Positions 1-9,972 of a stretch of 52,039 nt of DNA are shown here, one piece after another. Each line of letters starts with the position of its first letter. Positions within the stretch are counted from its first letter, which is position 1. The translations under genes and the position numbers were made by a program. Below the pieces are notes generated by a model. The model was not told the origin of the DNA and ran no database searches. It saw nothing but the letters and a program-made list of their open reading frames with translations. This DNA is from Streptomyces mexicanus (lineage in GTDB: Bacteria; Actinomycetota; Actinomycetes; Streptomycetales; Streptomycetaceae), in the NCBI RefSeq assembly GCF_902506575.1, contig NZ_LR732544.1, forward strand, positions 4,681,304-4,733,342, in the 5' to 3' direction.

Positions 1-1218
1 GAGCAGCAGCCACCGCCGACTGCGGGCGGGCGGCCGGACGACGACGGCCGCCCGGCTGACGACGATGGCCGCCCGACGGACGACGGCCGCCCGGCTGACG
101 ACGATGGCCGCCCGACCGACGGCGACCGCCCGGCCCACGATGACCGCCCGGCCCACGATGACCGCCCGACCGACGATGACCCCGATCGACAGACACCACC
201 CCCACGCCGCCCCTCACGCCTCGTCCGCCGCACCGTCCTCGCCCTCGTCCTCGTCCTCCTCCTGCCCCTCCTCGCCGCCGAGGCCGCCCTGCGGGTGAAC
301 TACGCGGGCGAGACCGCCGACGGGACGTCCACCAGGGGCCGGGACGCCCTCTGGCTCGGGCATGCCTGGGTGGACGGGCGGAAGACCGACGCCGATGTCG
401 CCGCCCTCGCCCGGCGGCTGCGCGGCACCGGTGTCCGCGACCTGTACGTGCACGCCGGCCCGCTCGAACACGACGGCACCCTGCCGCCCTCCGCGTACCG
501 CAACGCCCCCTGGCTGGTCGGGGCCGTGCACCGGGCGCTGCCCGGGGTGCGGGTGCAGGCCTGGCTCGGTGACGTGCTGGCCACCGAGAGCCCCGACGGG
601 CTGCGGCTGGAGCGGGCGGCGACGCGTGCCGCGGTGGTCGCCTCCACCCGCGCGGTGCTGGCCGCCGGGTTCGACGGCGTCCACTTCGACCTGGAGCCGC
701 TGCACTCCGGCGACCGGAACTACCTCGGCCTCCTGGACGACCTGCGCGCCGTCACCCGCGCGCACCACGCGCCCCTGTCGGTCGCCGCGCACCAGATCGA
801 CCCGCTTCCGGGGTTCCACTCCGTGTGGGGAGCGCTCACGAACCACCCCAAGTGGTGGTCGCAGGCGTACTTCGGCGAGGTCGCCCGCCGGGTGGACCAA
901 ATCGCGGTGATGTCGTACGACACCATGCAGCCGCTGCCCAGCCTGTACGGCGGCTACGTCGCCCAGCAGACCTCGCTCGCCCTGGAGGTCACCCCGGCCG
1001 GCACCGACCTGCTGATGGGGCTGCCCTTCTTCCACGAGAACCGGTTCGGCCACTGGGCGCACGCCGAGACGGTCCCGGCCGCCGTGCGCGGCGTGCGGCT
1101 CGGGCTGTCGCGCACGGACCGGGACCGCGCCCGCTTCGGGGTCGCCCTCTACGTGGACTTCGCCGCGACGGAGGACGACTGGGCGGCGTACCGCGACGGC
1201 TGGGTCCGGCCCTCCTGA
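1..1218 (+). CDS. Membrane-anchored GH18-like glycoside hydrolase (5' partial)
   Basis: The reading frame is open from the first base of the window with no start codon before GTG 295, so the true start lies upstream. Residues encoded by about 37-190 are a low-complexity run of Asp-Asp-Asp-Gly-Arg-Pro-type repeats. An Arg-rich stretch and one membrane segment (about 230-290) follow, and then an extracytoplasmic catalytic domain. That domain carries FDGVHFDLEP (around 670-700), which resembles the GH18 DGxDxDxE motif with the catalytic Glu kept and one Asp replaced by His, and a VMSYDTM strand typical of the GH18 barrel. Family knowledge suggests hydrolysis of a glycan at the cell surface, but the substrate is unknown. 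A GTG start at 295 would delete the membrane anchor and is less likely. Confidence 0.75.
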   Translation, partial: EQQPPPTAGGRPDDDGRPADDDGRPTDDGRPADDDGRPTDGDRPAHDDRPAHDDRPTDDDPDRQTPPPRRPSRLVRRTVLALVLVLLLPLLAAEAALRVNYAGETADGTSTRGRDALWLGHAWVDGRKTDADVAALARRLRGTGVRDLYVHAGPLEHDGTLPPSAYRNAPWLVGAVHRALPGVRVQAWLGDVLATESPDGLRLERAATRAAVVASTRAVLAAGFDGVHFDLEPLHSGDRNYLGLLDDLRAVTRAHHAPLSVAAHQIDPLPGFHSVWGALTNHPKWWSQAYFGEVARRVDQIAVMSYDTMQPLPSLYGGYVAQQTSLALEVTPAGTDLLMGLPFFHENRFGHWAHAETVPAAVRGVRLGLSRTDRDRARFGVALYVDFAATEDDWAAYRDGWVRPS

Positions 1219-1221
1219 TCA

Positions 1222-1301
1222 AGGCGCCTGACGCCGAGCGCGACCTGTTCTCGGCGCCTCACGCAAGCGCCGCCTGACCGAGGCGCCTCACGACGAGCGC
1301 C
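1222..1301. repeat. Imperfect triple direct repeat, about 30-bp period
   Basis: Three related copies of a GGCGCCTSACG...GCGC unit begin near 1222, 1252 and 1281, in the short convergent gap between the GH18-like gene and sdhB. The third copy reaches into the last codons of sdhB. No clear terminator hairpin is present, although each copy contains the GGCGCC palindrome. Confidence 0.45.
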
Positions 1302-2058
1302 TCCTGATCTTCGAGCCCAGCCACACCAGCGGGTCGTACTTGCGGTCCACCGCCCGCTCCTTGAGCGGGATGAGCGCGTTGTCGGTGATCTTGATGCCCT
1401 CGGGGCAGACCTCCGTGCAGCACTTGGTGATGTTGCAGTAGCCCAGGCCGTGGTCGTCCTGGGCCGCGCGCTTGCGGTCCAGGCCCGTCTCGGCCGCCGC
1501 GTCCAGCGGGTGCATGTCGAGTTCGGCGATCCGCATCAGGAAGCGCGGGCCGGCGTACGCCCGCTTGTTGTCCTCGTGGTCGCGCACCACGTGGCACACG
1601 TCCTGGCACAGGAAGCACTCGATGCACTTGCGGAACTCCTGCGGGCGGTCCACGTCCTGCTGCATCATCCGGTACTCGCCCGGGGCGAGGCCGGCGGGCG
1701 GCACGAAGGCGGGGACCTCGCGCGCCTTGGCGTAGTTGAAGCCGACGTCGGTGACCAGGTCCCGGATCACCGGGAAGGCGCGCAGGGGTGTGACCGTGAC
1801 GGTCTCCTCCCGGCCGAAGGCGGACATGCGGGTCATGCACATCAGCCGCGGGCGGCCGTTGATCTCCGCCGAGCACGAACCGCACTTGCCCGCCTTGCAG
1901 TTCCAGCGCACCGCCAGGTCGGGCACCTGCGTGGCCTGGAGGCGGTGGATGATGTCGAGGACCACCTCGCCGTCGTTGACCTCGACCGTGAAGTCCTCCA
2001 GACCGCCCCCGCTCGCGTCACCCCGCCACACCTTGAAGCGGGCCTGGTAGCCGCTCAT
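1288..2058 (-). CDS. sdhB: Succinate dehydrogenase iron-sulfur subunit SdhB
   Basis: This 256-residue protein carries electrons from the SdhA flavin to the quinone site of respiratory complex II. The N-terminal ferredoxin domain has the [2Fe-2S] motif CKAGKCGSC plus a later Cys (GRPRLMC). The C-terminal half has CIECFLCQDVC and CNITKCCTEVCPEG, the [4Fe-4S] and [3Fe-4S] signatures. The ATG at 2058 overlaps the sdhA stop codon as ATGA, which indicates translational coupling. The gene is last in the four-gene minus-strand operon. An open frame continues upstream through sdhA, but only as an out-of-frame GC artefact, so the ATG at 2058 is chosen. Confidence 0.95.
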   Translation of the reverse strand: MSGYQARFKVWRGDASGGGLEDFTVEVNDGEVVLDIIHRLQATQVPDLAVRWNCKAGKCGSCSAEINGRPRLMCMTRMSAFGREETVTVTPLRAFPVIRDLVTDVGFNYAKAREVPAFVPPAGLAPGEYRMMQQDVDRPQEFRKCIECFLCQDVCHVVRDHEDNKRAYAGPRFLMRIAELDMHPLDAAAETGLDRKRAAQDDHGLGYCNITKCCTEVCPEGIKITDNALIPLKERAVDRKYDPLVWLGSKIRRRSS

Positions 2059-3989
2059 TCGCACAGCTCCTCTTCGGTGAGGTACTTGACCAGCTCCTCC
2101 TTCTCGAACAGGGCGAGCAGGTCGGGGCGGATGGGGTCGGTGGTCTCCCGGGTCAGCGTGATCCGGCCGCGGACCGGGTCGGTGGCCGCCAGGCCCCCCG
2201 TGGGGTCGCTGAGCCGGCACAGCAGGGCGGTCCGCCGCCAGGCGCGGTCCATCGACGGGTAGTCCTCGCGGGTGTGCCCGCCGCGCGACTCGGTGCGCTC
2301 CAGCGCCGCCCGGGCCACGCACTCGCTGACCAGCAGCATGTTCCGCAGGTCCAGGGCCAGGTGCCAGCCGGGGTTGTACTGCCGGTGGCCCTCCACGCCG
2401 GCCCGGCGGGCGCGCACGCGCAGCTCGGCGAGCTTGTGCAGCGCCTGCTCCATCTCGGCCTCGCGGCGGATGATGCCGACCAGGTCGTTCATGGTCTGCT
2501 GGAGTTCCTGGTGGAGGGTGTACGGGTTCTCCGTGGGTCCGTCGGCCGCGTCCTGGGCCTCGGCGGAGAACGGCCGCAGCGCCTCCGCCGCCGCCGCGTC
2601 CACCTGGTCCTCGGGCACCGAGGGGCGGTCGTAGGCCGACCCCTGGGCGTACTCGGCGGCGTACCGGCCGGCCCGGCGGCCGAAGACCAGCAGGTCGGAC
2701 AGGGAGTTGCCGCCCAGGCGGTTGGAGCCGTGCATGCCGCCCGCGACCTCGCCGGCCGCGAACAGGCCGGGCACCCCGCGGGCCGCGGCCGTGTCGGAGT
2801 CGACCGCGACGCCGCCCATCACGTAGTGGCAGGTCGGGCCGACCTCCATCGGCTCGGCGGTGATGTCCACGTCCGCCAGCTCCTTGAACTGGTGGTACAT
2901 GGAGGGCAGCCGGCGCCGGACGACCTCGGCTGGCATGCGGGTGGAGACGTCCAGGAAGACACCGCCGTGCGGGGAGCCGCGGCCCGCCTTCACCTCGGAG
3001 TTGATCGCGCGGGCCACCTCGTCGCGGGGCAGCAGCTCCGGCGGGCGCCGGTTGTGGTCCGGGTCGTCGTACCAGCGGTCGGCCTCGTCCTCCGACTCGG
3101 CGTACTTCTCCTTGAACACGTCGGGGATGTAGTCGAACATGAACCGCTTGCCCTCGCGGTTGCGCAGCACCCCGCCGTCGCCGCGGACCGACTCGGTGAC
3201 GAGGATGCCCTTCACCGACGGCGGCCAGATCATGCCGGTGGGGTGGAACTGCACGAACTCCATGTTGACCAGCGGTGCCCCGGCCAGCAGCGCCAGCGCG
3301 TGCCCGTCGCCGGTGTACTCCCAGGAGTTGGACGTCACCTTGAAGGACTTGCCGATGCCGCCGGTGGCGATCACCACCGCGGGCGCCTGAAGGACGAAGA
3401 AACGGCCGGTCTCGCGCTCGTAGGCGAAGACACCGCTGACCCGCTCGCCGTCCTTGAGGACGCGGGTGACCGTGCACTCCTGGAAGACCTTCAGCCGGGC
3501 CTCGTAGTCCCCGGTGGCCCGGTGGTCCTCCTGCTGGAGCGAGACGATCTTCTGCTGGAGCGTGCGGATCAGCTCCAGGCCGGTGCGGTCGCCGACGTGC
3601 GCCAGGCGCGGGTACTCGTGGCCGCCGAAGTTGCGCTGGGAGATCTTCCCGTCCTTGGTCCGGTCGAACAGCGCGCCCCAGGTCTCCAGCTCCCACACCC
3701 GCTCCGGGGCCTCCCGGGCGTGCAGCTCGGCCATCCGCCACTGGTTGAGGAACTTCCCGCCGCGCAGGGTGTCGCGGAAGTGCACCTGCCAGCTGTCGTG
3801 CGGGTTGACGTTGCCCATCGCCGCCGCGATGCCGCCCTCGGCCATCACGGTGTGCGCCTTGCCGAACAGCGACTTGCAGATCACCGCCGTACGCGCGCCC
3901 CGCTCGCGGGCCTCGATCGCGGCGCGCAGCCCGGCGCCGCCCGCGCCCACCACGACGACGTCCCACTCCTGCCGGTCGACCACGGACAT
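2055..3989 (-). CDS. sdhA: Succinate dehydrogenase flavoprotein subunit SdhA
   Basis: This 644-residue protein oxidises succinate to fumarate on covalently bound FAD on the cytoplasmic face of the membrane. The N-terminus has the Rossmann motif VVVGAGGAGLRAA. The flavinylation region reads GKAHTVMAEGG, and the active-site region HPTG and the Arg/His-rich GGMHGSNRLGGNSL block near the C-terminal third are present. Length and motif order match the family. The start at 3989 follows a GTGAGGA ribosome site; the gene lies 56 bp after sdhC and overlaps sdhB by 4 bp. The arrangement with a single membrane subunit resembles mycobacterial Sdh1. Confidence 0.95.
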   Translation of the reverse strand: MSVVDRQEWDVVVVGAGGAGLRAAIEARERGARTAVICKSLFGKAHTVMAEGGIAAAMGNVNPHDSWQVHFRDTLRGGKFLNQWRMAELHAREAPERVWELETWGALFDRTKDGKISQRNFGGHEYPRLAHVGDRTGLELIRTLQQKIVSLQQEDHRATGDYEARLKVFQECTVTRVLKDGERVSGVFAYERETGRFFVLQAPAVVIATGGIGKSFKVTSNSWEYTGDGHALALLAGAPLVNMEFVQFHPTGMIWPPSVKGILVTESVRGDGGVLRNREGKRFMFDYIPDVFKEKYAESEDEADRWYDDPDHNRRPPELLPRDEVARAINSEVKAGRGSPHGGVFLDVSTRMPAEVVRRRLPSMYHQFKELADVDITAEPMEVGPTCHYVMGGVAVDSDTAAARGVPGLFAAGEVAGGMHGSNRLGGNSLSDLLVFGRRAGRYAAEYAQGSAYDRPSVPEDQVDAAAAEALRPFSAEAQDAADGPTENPYTLHQELQQTMNDLVGIIRREAEMEQALHKLAELRVRARRAGVEGHRQYNPGWHLALDLRNMLLVSECVARAALERTESRGGHTREDYPSMDRAWRRTALLCRLSDPTGGLAATDPVRGRITLTRETTDPIRPDLLALFEKEELVKYLTEEELCE

Positions 3990-4045
3990 CAGTCCTCACT
4001 CGTAGATCAGGAAACGAGCGCGGCACGCACCGCACGACGCGCTCA

Positions 4046-4882
4046 CTAGAAGAAGCGGGGATCGGCGAACACCCCGGAGGCGACGAGAAAGACGTAGAAG
4101 TCGGCGAGCGCGACGCTGAGCAGCGATGCCCAGGCCAGCTGCATGTGCCGGGCGTTGAGCCGGCCGACGACCTGCCAGGCCCGGTAGCGCACGGGATGCT
4201 TGGAGAAGTGTCTGAGCTTTCCGCCGACGATGTGCCGGCAGGAGTGGCAGGAGAGCGTGTAGGCCCAGATCAGCGCGATGTTGACCAGGAACACCAGGGT
4301 GCCCAGGCCCATGTGGCCCCAGCGGTAGTGGGTGTCGCGGAAGGCCAGCACCGTGTCGTAGGTCAGCACGCCCGCCACCAGCAGCGCCGCGTAGAAGAAG
4401 TACCGGTGGACGTTCTGCAGGATCAGCGGGAAGCGGGTCTCGCCGGTGTACGCGCGGTGCGGCTCGGCCACCGCGCAGGCCGGCGGGGACGCCCAGAAGC
4501 TGCGGTAGTACGCCTTGCGGTAGTAGTAGCAGGTCAGGCGGAAGCCCAGCGGGAAGATCAGGATGATGATCGCCGGGGAGATCGCCCACCAGCTGCCGAA
4601 GACGTCGGCGTTGGGGCCCAGGTGCATGGTCCGGCAGTTCGACGCCAGGCAGGGCGAGTAGAACGGCGAGACGTACGGGGCCGCGTAGTAGTCGGCGTTC
4701 GCGAAGGCCCGCCACGTGGAGTACACGACGAAGGCCAGCAGGCCGGCCGCGGTGACGGCGGGCGCCAGCCACCAGCGGTCGGTCCGCAGGTGCGGTGCGG
4801 CGATCGCGGCGCGCGCCGGCGACCGGACGCCGCCGCGCGAGGCGTGGGGGGCTGTGCCGGGTGGTTCCGTGCCAGTCGCCAA
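4046..4882 (-). CDS. sdhC: Succinate dehydrogenase membrane anchor, Sdh1/type-F SdhC-like
   Basis: This 278-residue protein has five hydrophobic segments (about residues 38-58, 100-118, 152-175, 190-212, 245-270) and sits directly before sdhA. It is not a classical four-subunit SdhC/SdhD. Its size and single-gene layout match the mycobacterial Sdh1 anchor, which is known from a cryo-EM structure to hold a membrane-embedded Rieske-type [2Fe-2S] cluster. Several conserved-looking Cys and His residues could serve this role: C78, C83, H159, C212, H213, C215 and H217. The start is TTG at 4882, seven bases after GCGGAG; no ATG or GTG fits as well. The assignment of cluster ligands is inference. Confidence 0.85.
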   Translation of the reverse strand: MATGTEPPGTAPHASRGGVRSPARAAIAAPHLRTDRWWLAPAVTAAGLLAFVVYSTWRAFANADYYAAPYVSPFYSPCLASNCRTMHLGPNADVFGSWWAISPAIIILIFPLGFRLTCYYYRKAYYRSFWASPPACAVAEPHRAYTGETRFPLILQNVHRYFFYAALLVAGVLTYDTVLAFRDTHYRWGHMGLGTLVFLVNIALIWAYTLSCHSCRHIVGGKLRHFSKHPVRYRAWQVVGRLNARHMQLAWASLLSVALADFYVFLVASGVFADPRFF

Positions 4883-4900
4883 GGGAGGACTCCGCTCGGG

Positions 4901-5188
4901 TCAGGGAGCGTGGCGGTCGCGGGCGCCGAGACCCTCGTCGTCCGAGTCCGTCCACAGGGAGATGTCGTACGGCGTGTCGGAGATCGTCACGAGCGGTCGG
5001 CGCTGAGCGGGGGAGGGGCCCTGCGCGGCCTCGCGCAGCAGGCCCAGGCTCTCGCGCAGGTGCTCGGCGTCGGTGCGCACGCGGCGTATCTCCAGCCCGC
5101 CGCCGATCTGTTGCTCCAGCCGGGTCACCGACCGCAGCAGATCGTCCAGCGCGCGATGTACGGACGTCAGGTCGTCGTGCACGGACAT
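4901..5188 (-). CDS. Small hypothetical protein, first gene of the sdh operon
   Basis: This 95-residue soluble protein starts at ATG 5188 with a GTGAGG ribosome site seven bases upstream. Residues 1-55 are rich in Leu, Arg and Glu with heptad-like spacing and probably form a helical hairpin or coiled coil. The tail from residue 68 is acidic (ISLWTDSDDEG). It ends 18 bp before the TTG start of sdhC, so it is probably co-transcribed with complex II. I do not recognise a family. A role in Sdh assembly or regulation is only suggested by position. Confidence 0.75.
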   Translation of the reverse strand: MSVHDDLTSVHRALDDLLRSVTRLEQQIGGGLEIRRVRTDAEHLRESLGLLREAAQGPSPAQRRPLVTISDTPYDISLWTDSDDEGLGARDRHAP

Positions 5189-5544
5189 GACGTGACCTCA
5201 CTTCCATGGGCCTCACGGGCCCTGGGCGGCAACGTGCATGCGCCTGCGAGTGTCGCGCGTCACACCGTGCGGTGGGAAGGGTCGTGCCCCGATCGGCGGA
5301 TCGCGCCCCTGCGCGCACGCCCGCATGCGCTCTGTGTGCGCCGGGGGCGCATTGCTCCACACGGGTGACTCTCGCGGCCCGCGCCGCCGTGTCGCCTCCG
5401 GCCGGCGAACCCTTTCCTCTTCAGTGGGCCTCAGATCTGATCAGCTCCAAAATACCGCCGAATGTGAACAAATCCCACGTAAGTCCCTGCCCGCGTCGCC
5501 GGCCTCTGCCCACCGGCGGGACCGGCTCCTCGGAGGTAGCACAG
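5189..5544. promoter_or_regulatory. Divergent intergenic region between sdh operon and lipoprotein gene
   Basis: These 356 bp separate the divergent sdh operon and lipoprotein gene and must contain both promoters. A perfect 10-bp palindrome TCAGATCTGA lies at 5431-5440 and overlaps CTGATCAG at 5437-5444, just before an unusually AT-rich stretch (5445-5475). I cannot assign -35/-10 boxes with confidence. The lipoprotein ribosome site GGAGG is at 5532-5536. Confidence 0.4.
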
Positions 5545-7788
5545 ATGTCGTACGACGGTGTCGGGCCGCGCGCGGTCATGCGCTCGGTCGCCTTCCTGAC
5601 CGCGGGCGTCCTCGCGGTGCCCTGGCTGGCCGGCTGCGGCTCCGACGACGAGGGCAGCAAGCCGCTGGCCCCGCAGGACATCGCGGCGGCCGGCCGTGCC
5701 CAGGTCGCCGACGGGGGCACGCTGCGCTGGGCCGTGGACGCCCTGCCGCAGACCCTGAACACCTTCCAGGCCGACGCCGACGCGGGCACCACCCGTATCG
5801 CCCAGGCCGTGCTGCCCGCCATGTTCCGCATGGACGCGAGCGGCCGGCCGCAGCGCGACGCCGACTACCTCGACTCCGCCAAGGTGGTGGACACCGAACC
5901 CAAGCAGGTCGTCGTCTACCGGCTCAACCAGCAGGCCACCTGGAGCGACGGCCGCGCCATCGGCGCCGACGACTTCGCCGCCCAGTGGCGCGCCCTGTCC
6001 GGCAAGGACGCCGCCTACTGGACCGCCCGCAACGCCGGCTACGACCGCATCGAGAAGGTCGAGCGCGGCAAGAACGACCAGGAGGTCCGGGTCACCTTCG
6101 CCCGCCCCTACGCCGACTGGAAGTCGCTGTTCTCCCCGCTGTACCCCAAGGACGTCACGGGCACCGCCTCCGCCTTCAACGACGGCGCCCGCAAGAAGCT
6201 CAAGGTCAGCGCCGGCCCGTTCACCGTGCAGAAGATCGACACCAAGGACAAGAACGTCGTCCTCGCCCGCAACCCGCGCTGGTGGGGCCACCGCGCCAAG
6301 CTGGACGAGATCGTGCTGCACGAGGTACGGCCCGACCAGCGGGCCGCCGCGCTCGCCGACGGCACGGTGGACGTGGCCGACCTCGACCCCGCCGACGCCG
6401 AGAAGATCACCCTCACCGCGGGACCCCAGGGCAGCCGCGCGCTGCCGGGCCCGTCCCGCGGCCGTACCGCCGCCCAGGCGCTGCGCTCCTGGGCGGTCCT
6501 GCACGGCTCCGACCAGCAGGCCGCCGCCGCCGAACGGCAGGCGGTGCAGGAGGGGCGCGGCGCCCTCACCACCTACCTGAAGCAGCAGCAGACCCTGCGC
6601 GGCTTCACCCTGCGCAAGTCCCTGGAGCCCGCCTACACCCAGCTCGCCCTCAACGGCGCGAACGGCCCCCTCGCCGACGAGCGCGTCCGGCACGCCGTCG
6701 CCCACGCGCTCAACCGCAAGGAACTGGCCGAGACCGTCCTGAAACCGCTCGGCCTGCCCGCGCAGCCGGTCGGCAGCCACCTGGCCCTGTCCGGCCAGGA
6801 CGCCTACGCCGACAACAGCGACGCCCTCGGCGAGCAGGACGCCGCGCAGGCGCGGGCGCTGCTCTCGGACGCCGGCTGGGTGCGCGGGCCGGTCGCCCAG
6901 CAGAAGAAGGGGGACAAGGCCGCCGGCTCCGAGGGCCACCGGGCGACGCCGAGCCCGGGCGGCGACGGCACCTACATCGTGGGCGAGAACGACGACGTGG
7001 AGCACAACGGCGACGGCAAGGGGCACTCCCGCCACGACGACCGGGCGGCCGCGAGCGGCCAGGACGGGCGGCAGGGCGAGGAGGGGCACCGCGACGGCCG
7101 CGGGCCCCAGCAGCTCGCCCAGGACGGCCGGAGCTACACCCAGGAGCACCTCCCGCAGGGCGGCGCGCCCGGCGCGTACGCCCCCAAGGGCACCGCCGCG
7201 CCGGCCGGCACCGTCTCCGGGCCGCTGGCCAAGGACGGAAAGCCGCTCACGCTGCGGTTCGTGCTGCCCTCCGGCCCCGGCGCGCAGACGTTGCAGAAGG
7301 TCGCCGACCGCGTCACGGCCATGCTCGACCAGGTCGGCATCGGCACGCAGATCACCAAGGTGCCCGACGAGAGCTACTTCCGGGACCACATCGCCGCCGG
7401 CCAGTACGACCTGGCGCTGTACTCCTGGCCGTCCTCCGCCTACCCGGCCACCGACGCCCGCCCCGTCTACGCCAAGCCCGTCCCGGCCGCCGACGGCTCG
7501 CTCAGCGTCCAGCAGAACTACACCCGGGTCGGCACCGACCAGGTCGACCAGCTCTTCGACCAGGCCCTTGCCACCCTGGACGAGGGCGAGGAGCGGGAGC
7601 TGATCCGCAAGGCCGACGCCCGGATCTGGGCCGTCGCCGGCTCCATCCCCCTCTACCAGCGCCCCCAGCTGGTGGCCACCCGCAGCACCCTCGCCAACGT
7701 GGGCGCCTTCGGCTTCGGCACGCCGGTCTACGAGGACATGGGCTTCCTGAAGAAGGGCGCGAAGCCGACGCCGGGGGCGTCCTCCTAG
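5545..7788 (+). CDS. LpqW-like lipoprotein of solute-binding protein family 5
   Basis: This 747-residue lipoprotein has a Sec signal and lipobox LAGC (Cys31). The SBP_bac_5 fold follows: GGTLRWAVDALPQTLN at the mature N-terminus, then VYRLNQQATWSDG and QLALNGANGPLADERVRHAV. Start ATG 5545 has GGAGG eight bases upstream. A hydrophilic insert rich in His, Asp, Gly and Gln spans about residues 447-560, making the protein roughly 150-200 residues longer than typical peptide-binding proteins. No permease or ATPase genes accompany it. Its position next to typA matches mycobacterial LpqW, a family-5-like lipoprotein tied to cell-envelope glycolipid synthesis rather than import. That functional transfer is inference. 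Confidence 0.85.
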   Translation: MSYDGVGPRAVMRSVAFLTAGVLAVPWLAGCGSDDEGSKPLAPQDIAAAGRAQVADGGTLRWAVDALPQTLNTFQADADAGTTRIAQAVLPAMFRMDASGRPQRDADYLDSAKVVDTEPKQVVVYRLNQQATWSDGRAIGADDFAAQWRALSGKDAAYWTARNAGYDRIEKVERGKNDQEVRVTFARPYADWKSLFSPLYPKDVTGTASAFNDGARKKLKVSAGPFTVQKIDTKDKNVVLARNPRWWGHRAKLDEIVLHEVRPDQRAAALADGTVDVADLDPADAEKITLTAGPQGSRALPGPSRGRTAAQALRSWAVLHGSDQQAAAAERQAVQEGRGALTTYLKQQQTLRGFTLRKSLEPAYTQLALNGANGPLADERVRHAVAHALNRKELAETVLKPLGLPAQPVGSHLALSGQDAYADNSDALGEQDAAQARALLSDAGWVRGPVAQQKKGDKAAGSEGHRATPSPGGDGTYIVGENDDVEHNGDGKGHSRHDDRAAASGQDGRQGEEGHRDGRGPQQLAQDGRSYTQEHLPQGGAPGAYAPKGTAAPAGTVSGPLAKDGKPLTLRFVLPSGPGAQTLQKVADRVTAMLDQVGIGTQITKVPDESYFRDHIAAGQYDLALYSWPSSAYPATDARPVYAKPVPAADGSLSVQQNYTRVGTDQVDQLFDQALATLDEGEERELIRKADARIWAVAGSIPLYQRPQLVATRSTLANVGAFGFGTPVYEDMGFLKKGAKPTPGASS

Positions 7789-7835
7789 GGCGTGTTTCGA
7801 AAGGAGCGTCGTCCGCCCGGGAGGGCGGGCCCCAG

Positions 7836-7864
7836 CAGCGGTCGCGGCACCCCTGCGACCGCTG
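7836..7864 (+). terminator. Hairpin terminator after the LpqW-like gene
   Basis: Perfect 10-bp inverted repeat (CAGCGGTCGC / GCGACCGCTG) with a 9-nt loop, about 50 bp after the stop codon. It has no T-tract, as is common in Streptomyces. Confidence 0.6.
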
Positions 7865-8008
7865 TTGAGCTGCGCGGACGCCACCCGCCCCGTCCCTGCG
7901 GCCGCGGCCCCGTACCATGGGGTGAGGCCGTGGCGTGTTCAGCCCGGCAGGGCGCGCGTACCGAGGACGTACGCGCAGCCGTCCGCACACCCCGGGAGTA
8001 CGCCTTCT

Positions 8009-9919
<1,911 letters not shown>

Positions 9920-9938
9920 CGCACACACAGTCAGGCAC

Positions 9939-9972
9939 GAGGGCCTGTCCGGCAGCCGCCGGGCAGGCCCTC
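9939..9972 (+). terminator. Hairpin terminator after typA
   Basis: 15-bp inverted repeat (GAGGGCCTGTCCGGC with its partner, one G-U pair) around a 4-nt loop AGCC, 20 bp after the typA stop. Confidence 0.75.

Noticed and set aside
1..298. 65-298 plus-strand frame rich in Ala-Arg-Pro-Thr
   Set aside because: It is the +1 reading of the repeat tract that belongs to the GH18-like protein.
1288..4035. A 915-residue frame fused to sdhB
   Set aside because: Its N-terminal two thirds is sdhA sequence read out of frame; only the part from 2058 onward is SdhB.
2274..4049. Long plus-strand open frame antisense to sdhA
   Set aside because: A mirror of the GC-biased codons of sdhA; low-complexity Val/Gly/Arg/His composition with no domain and no ribosome site.
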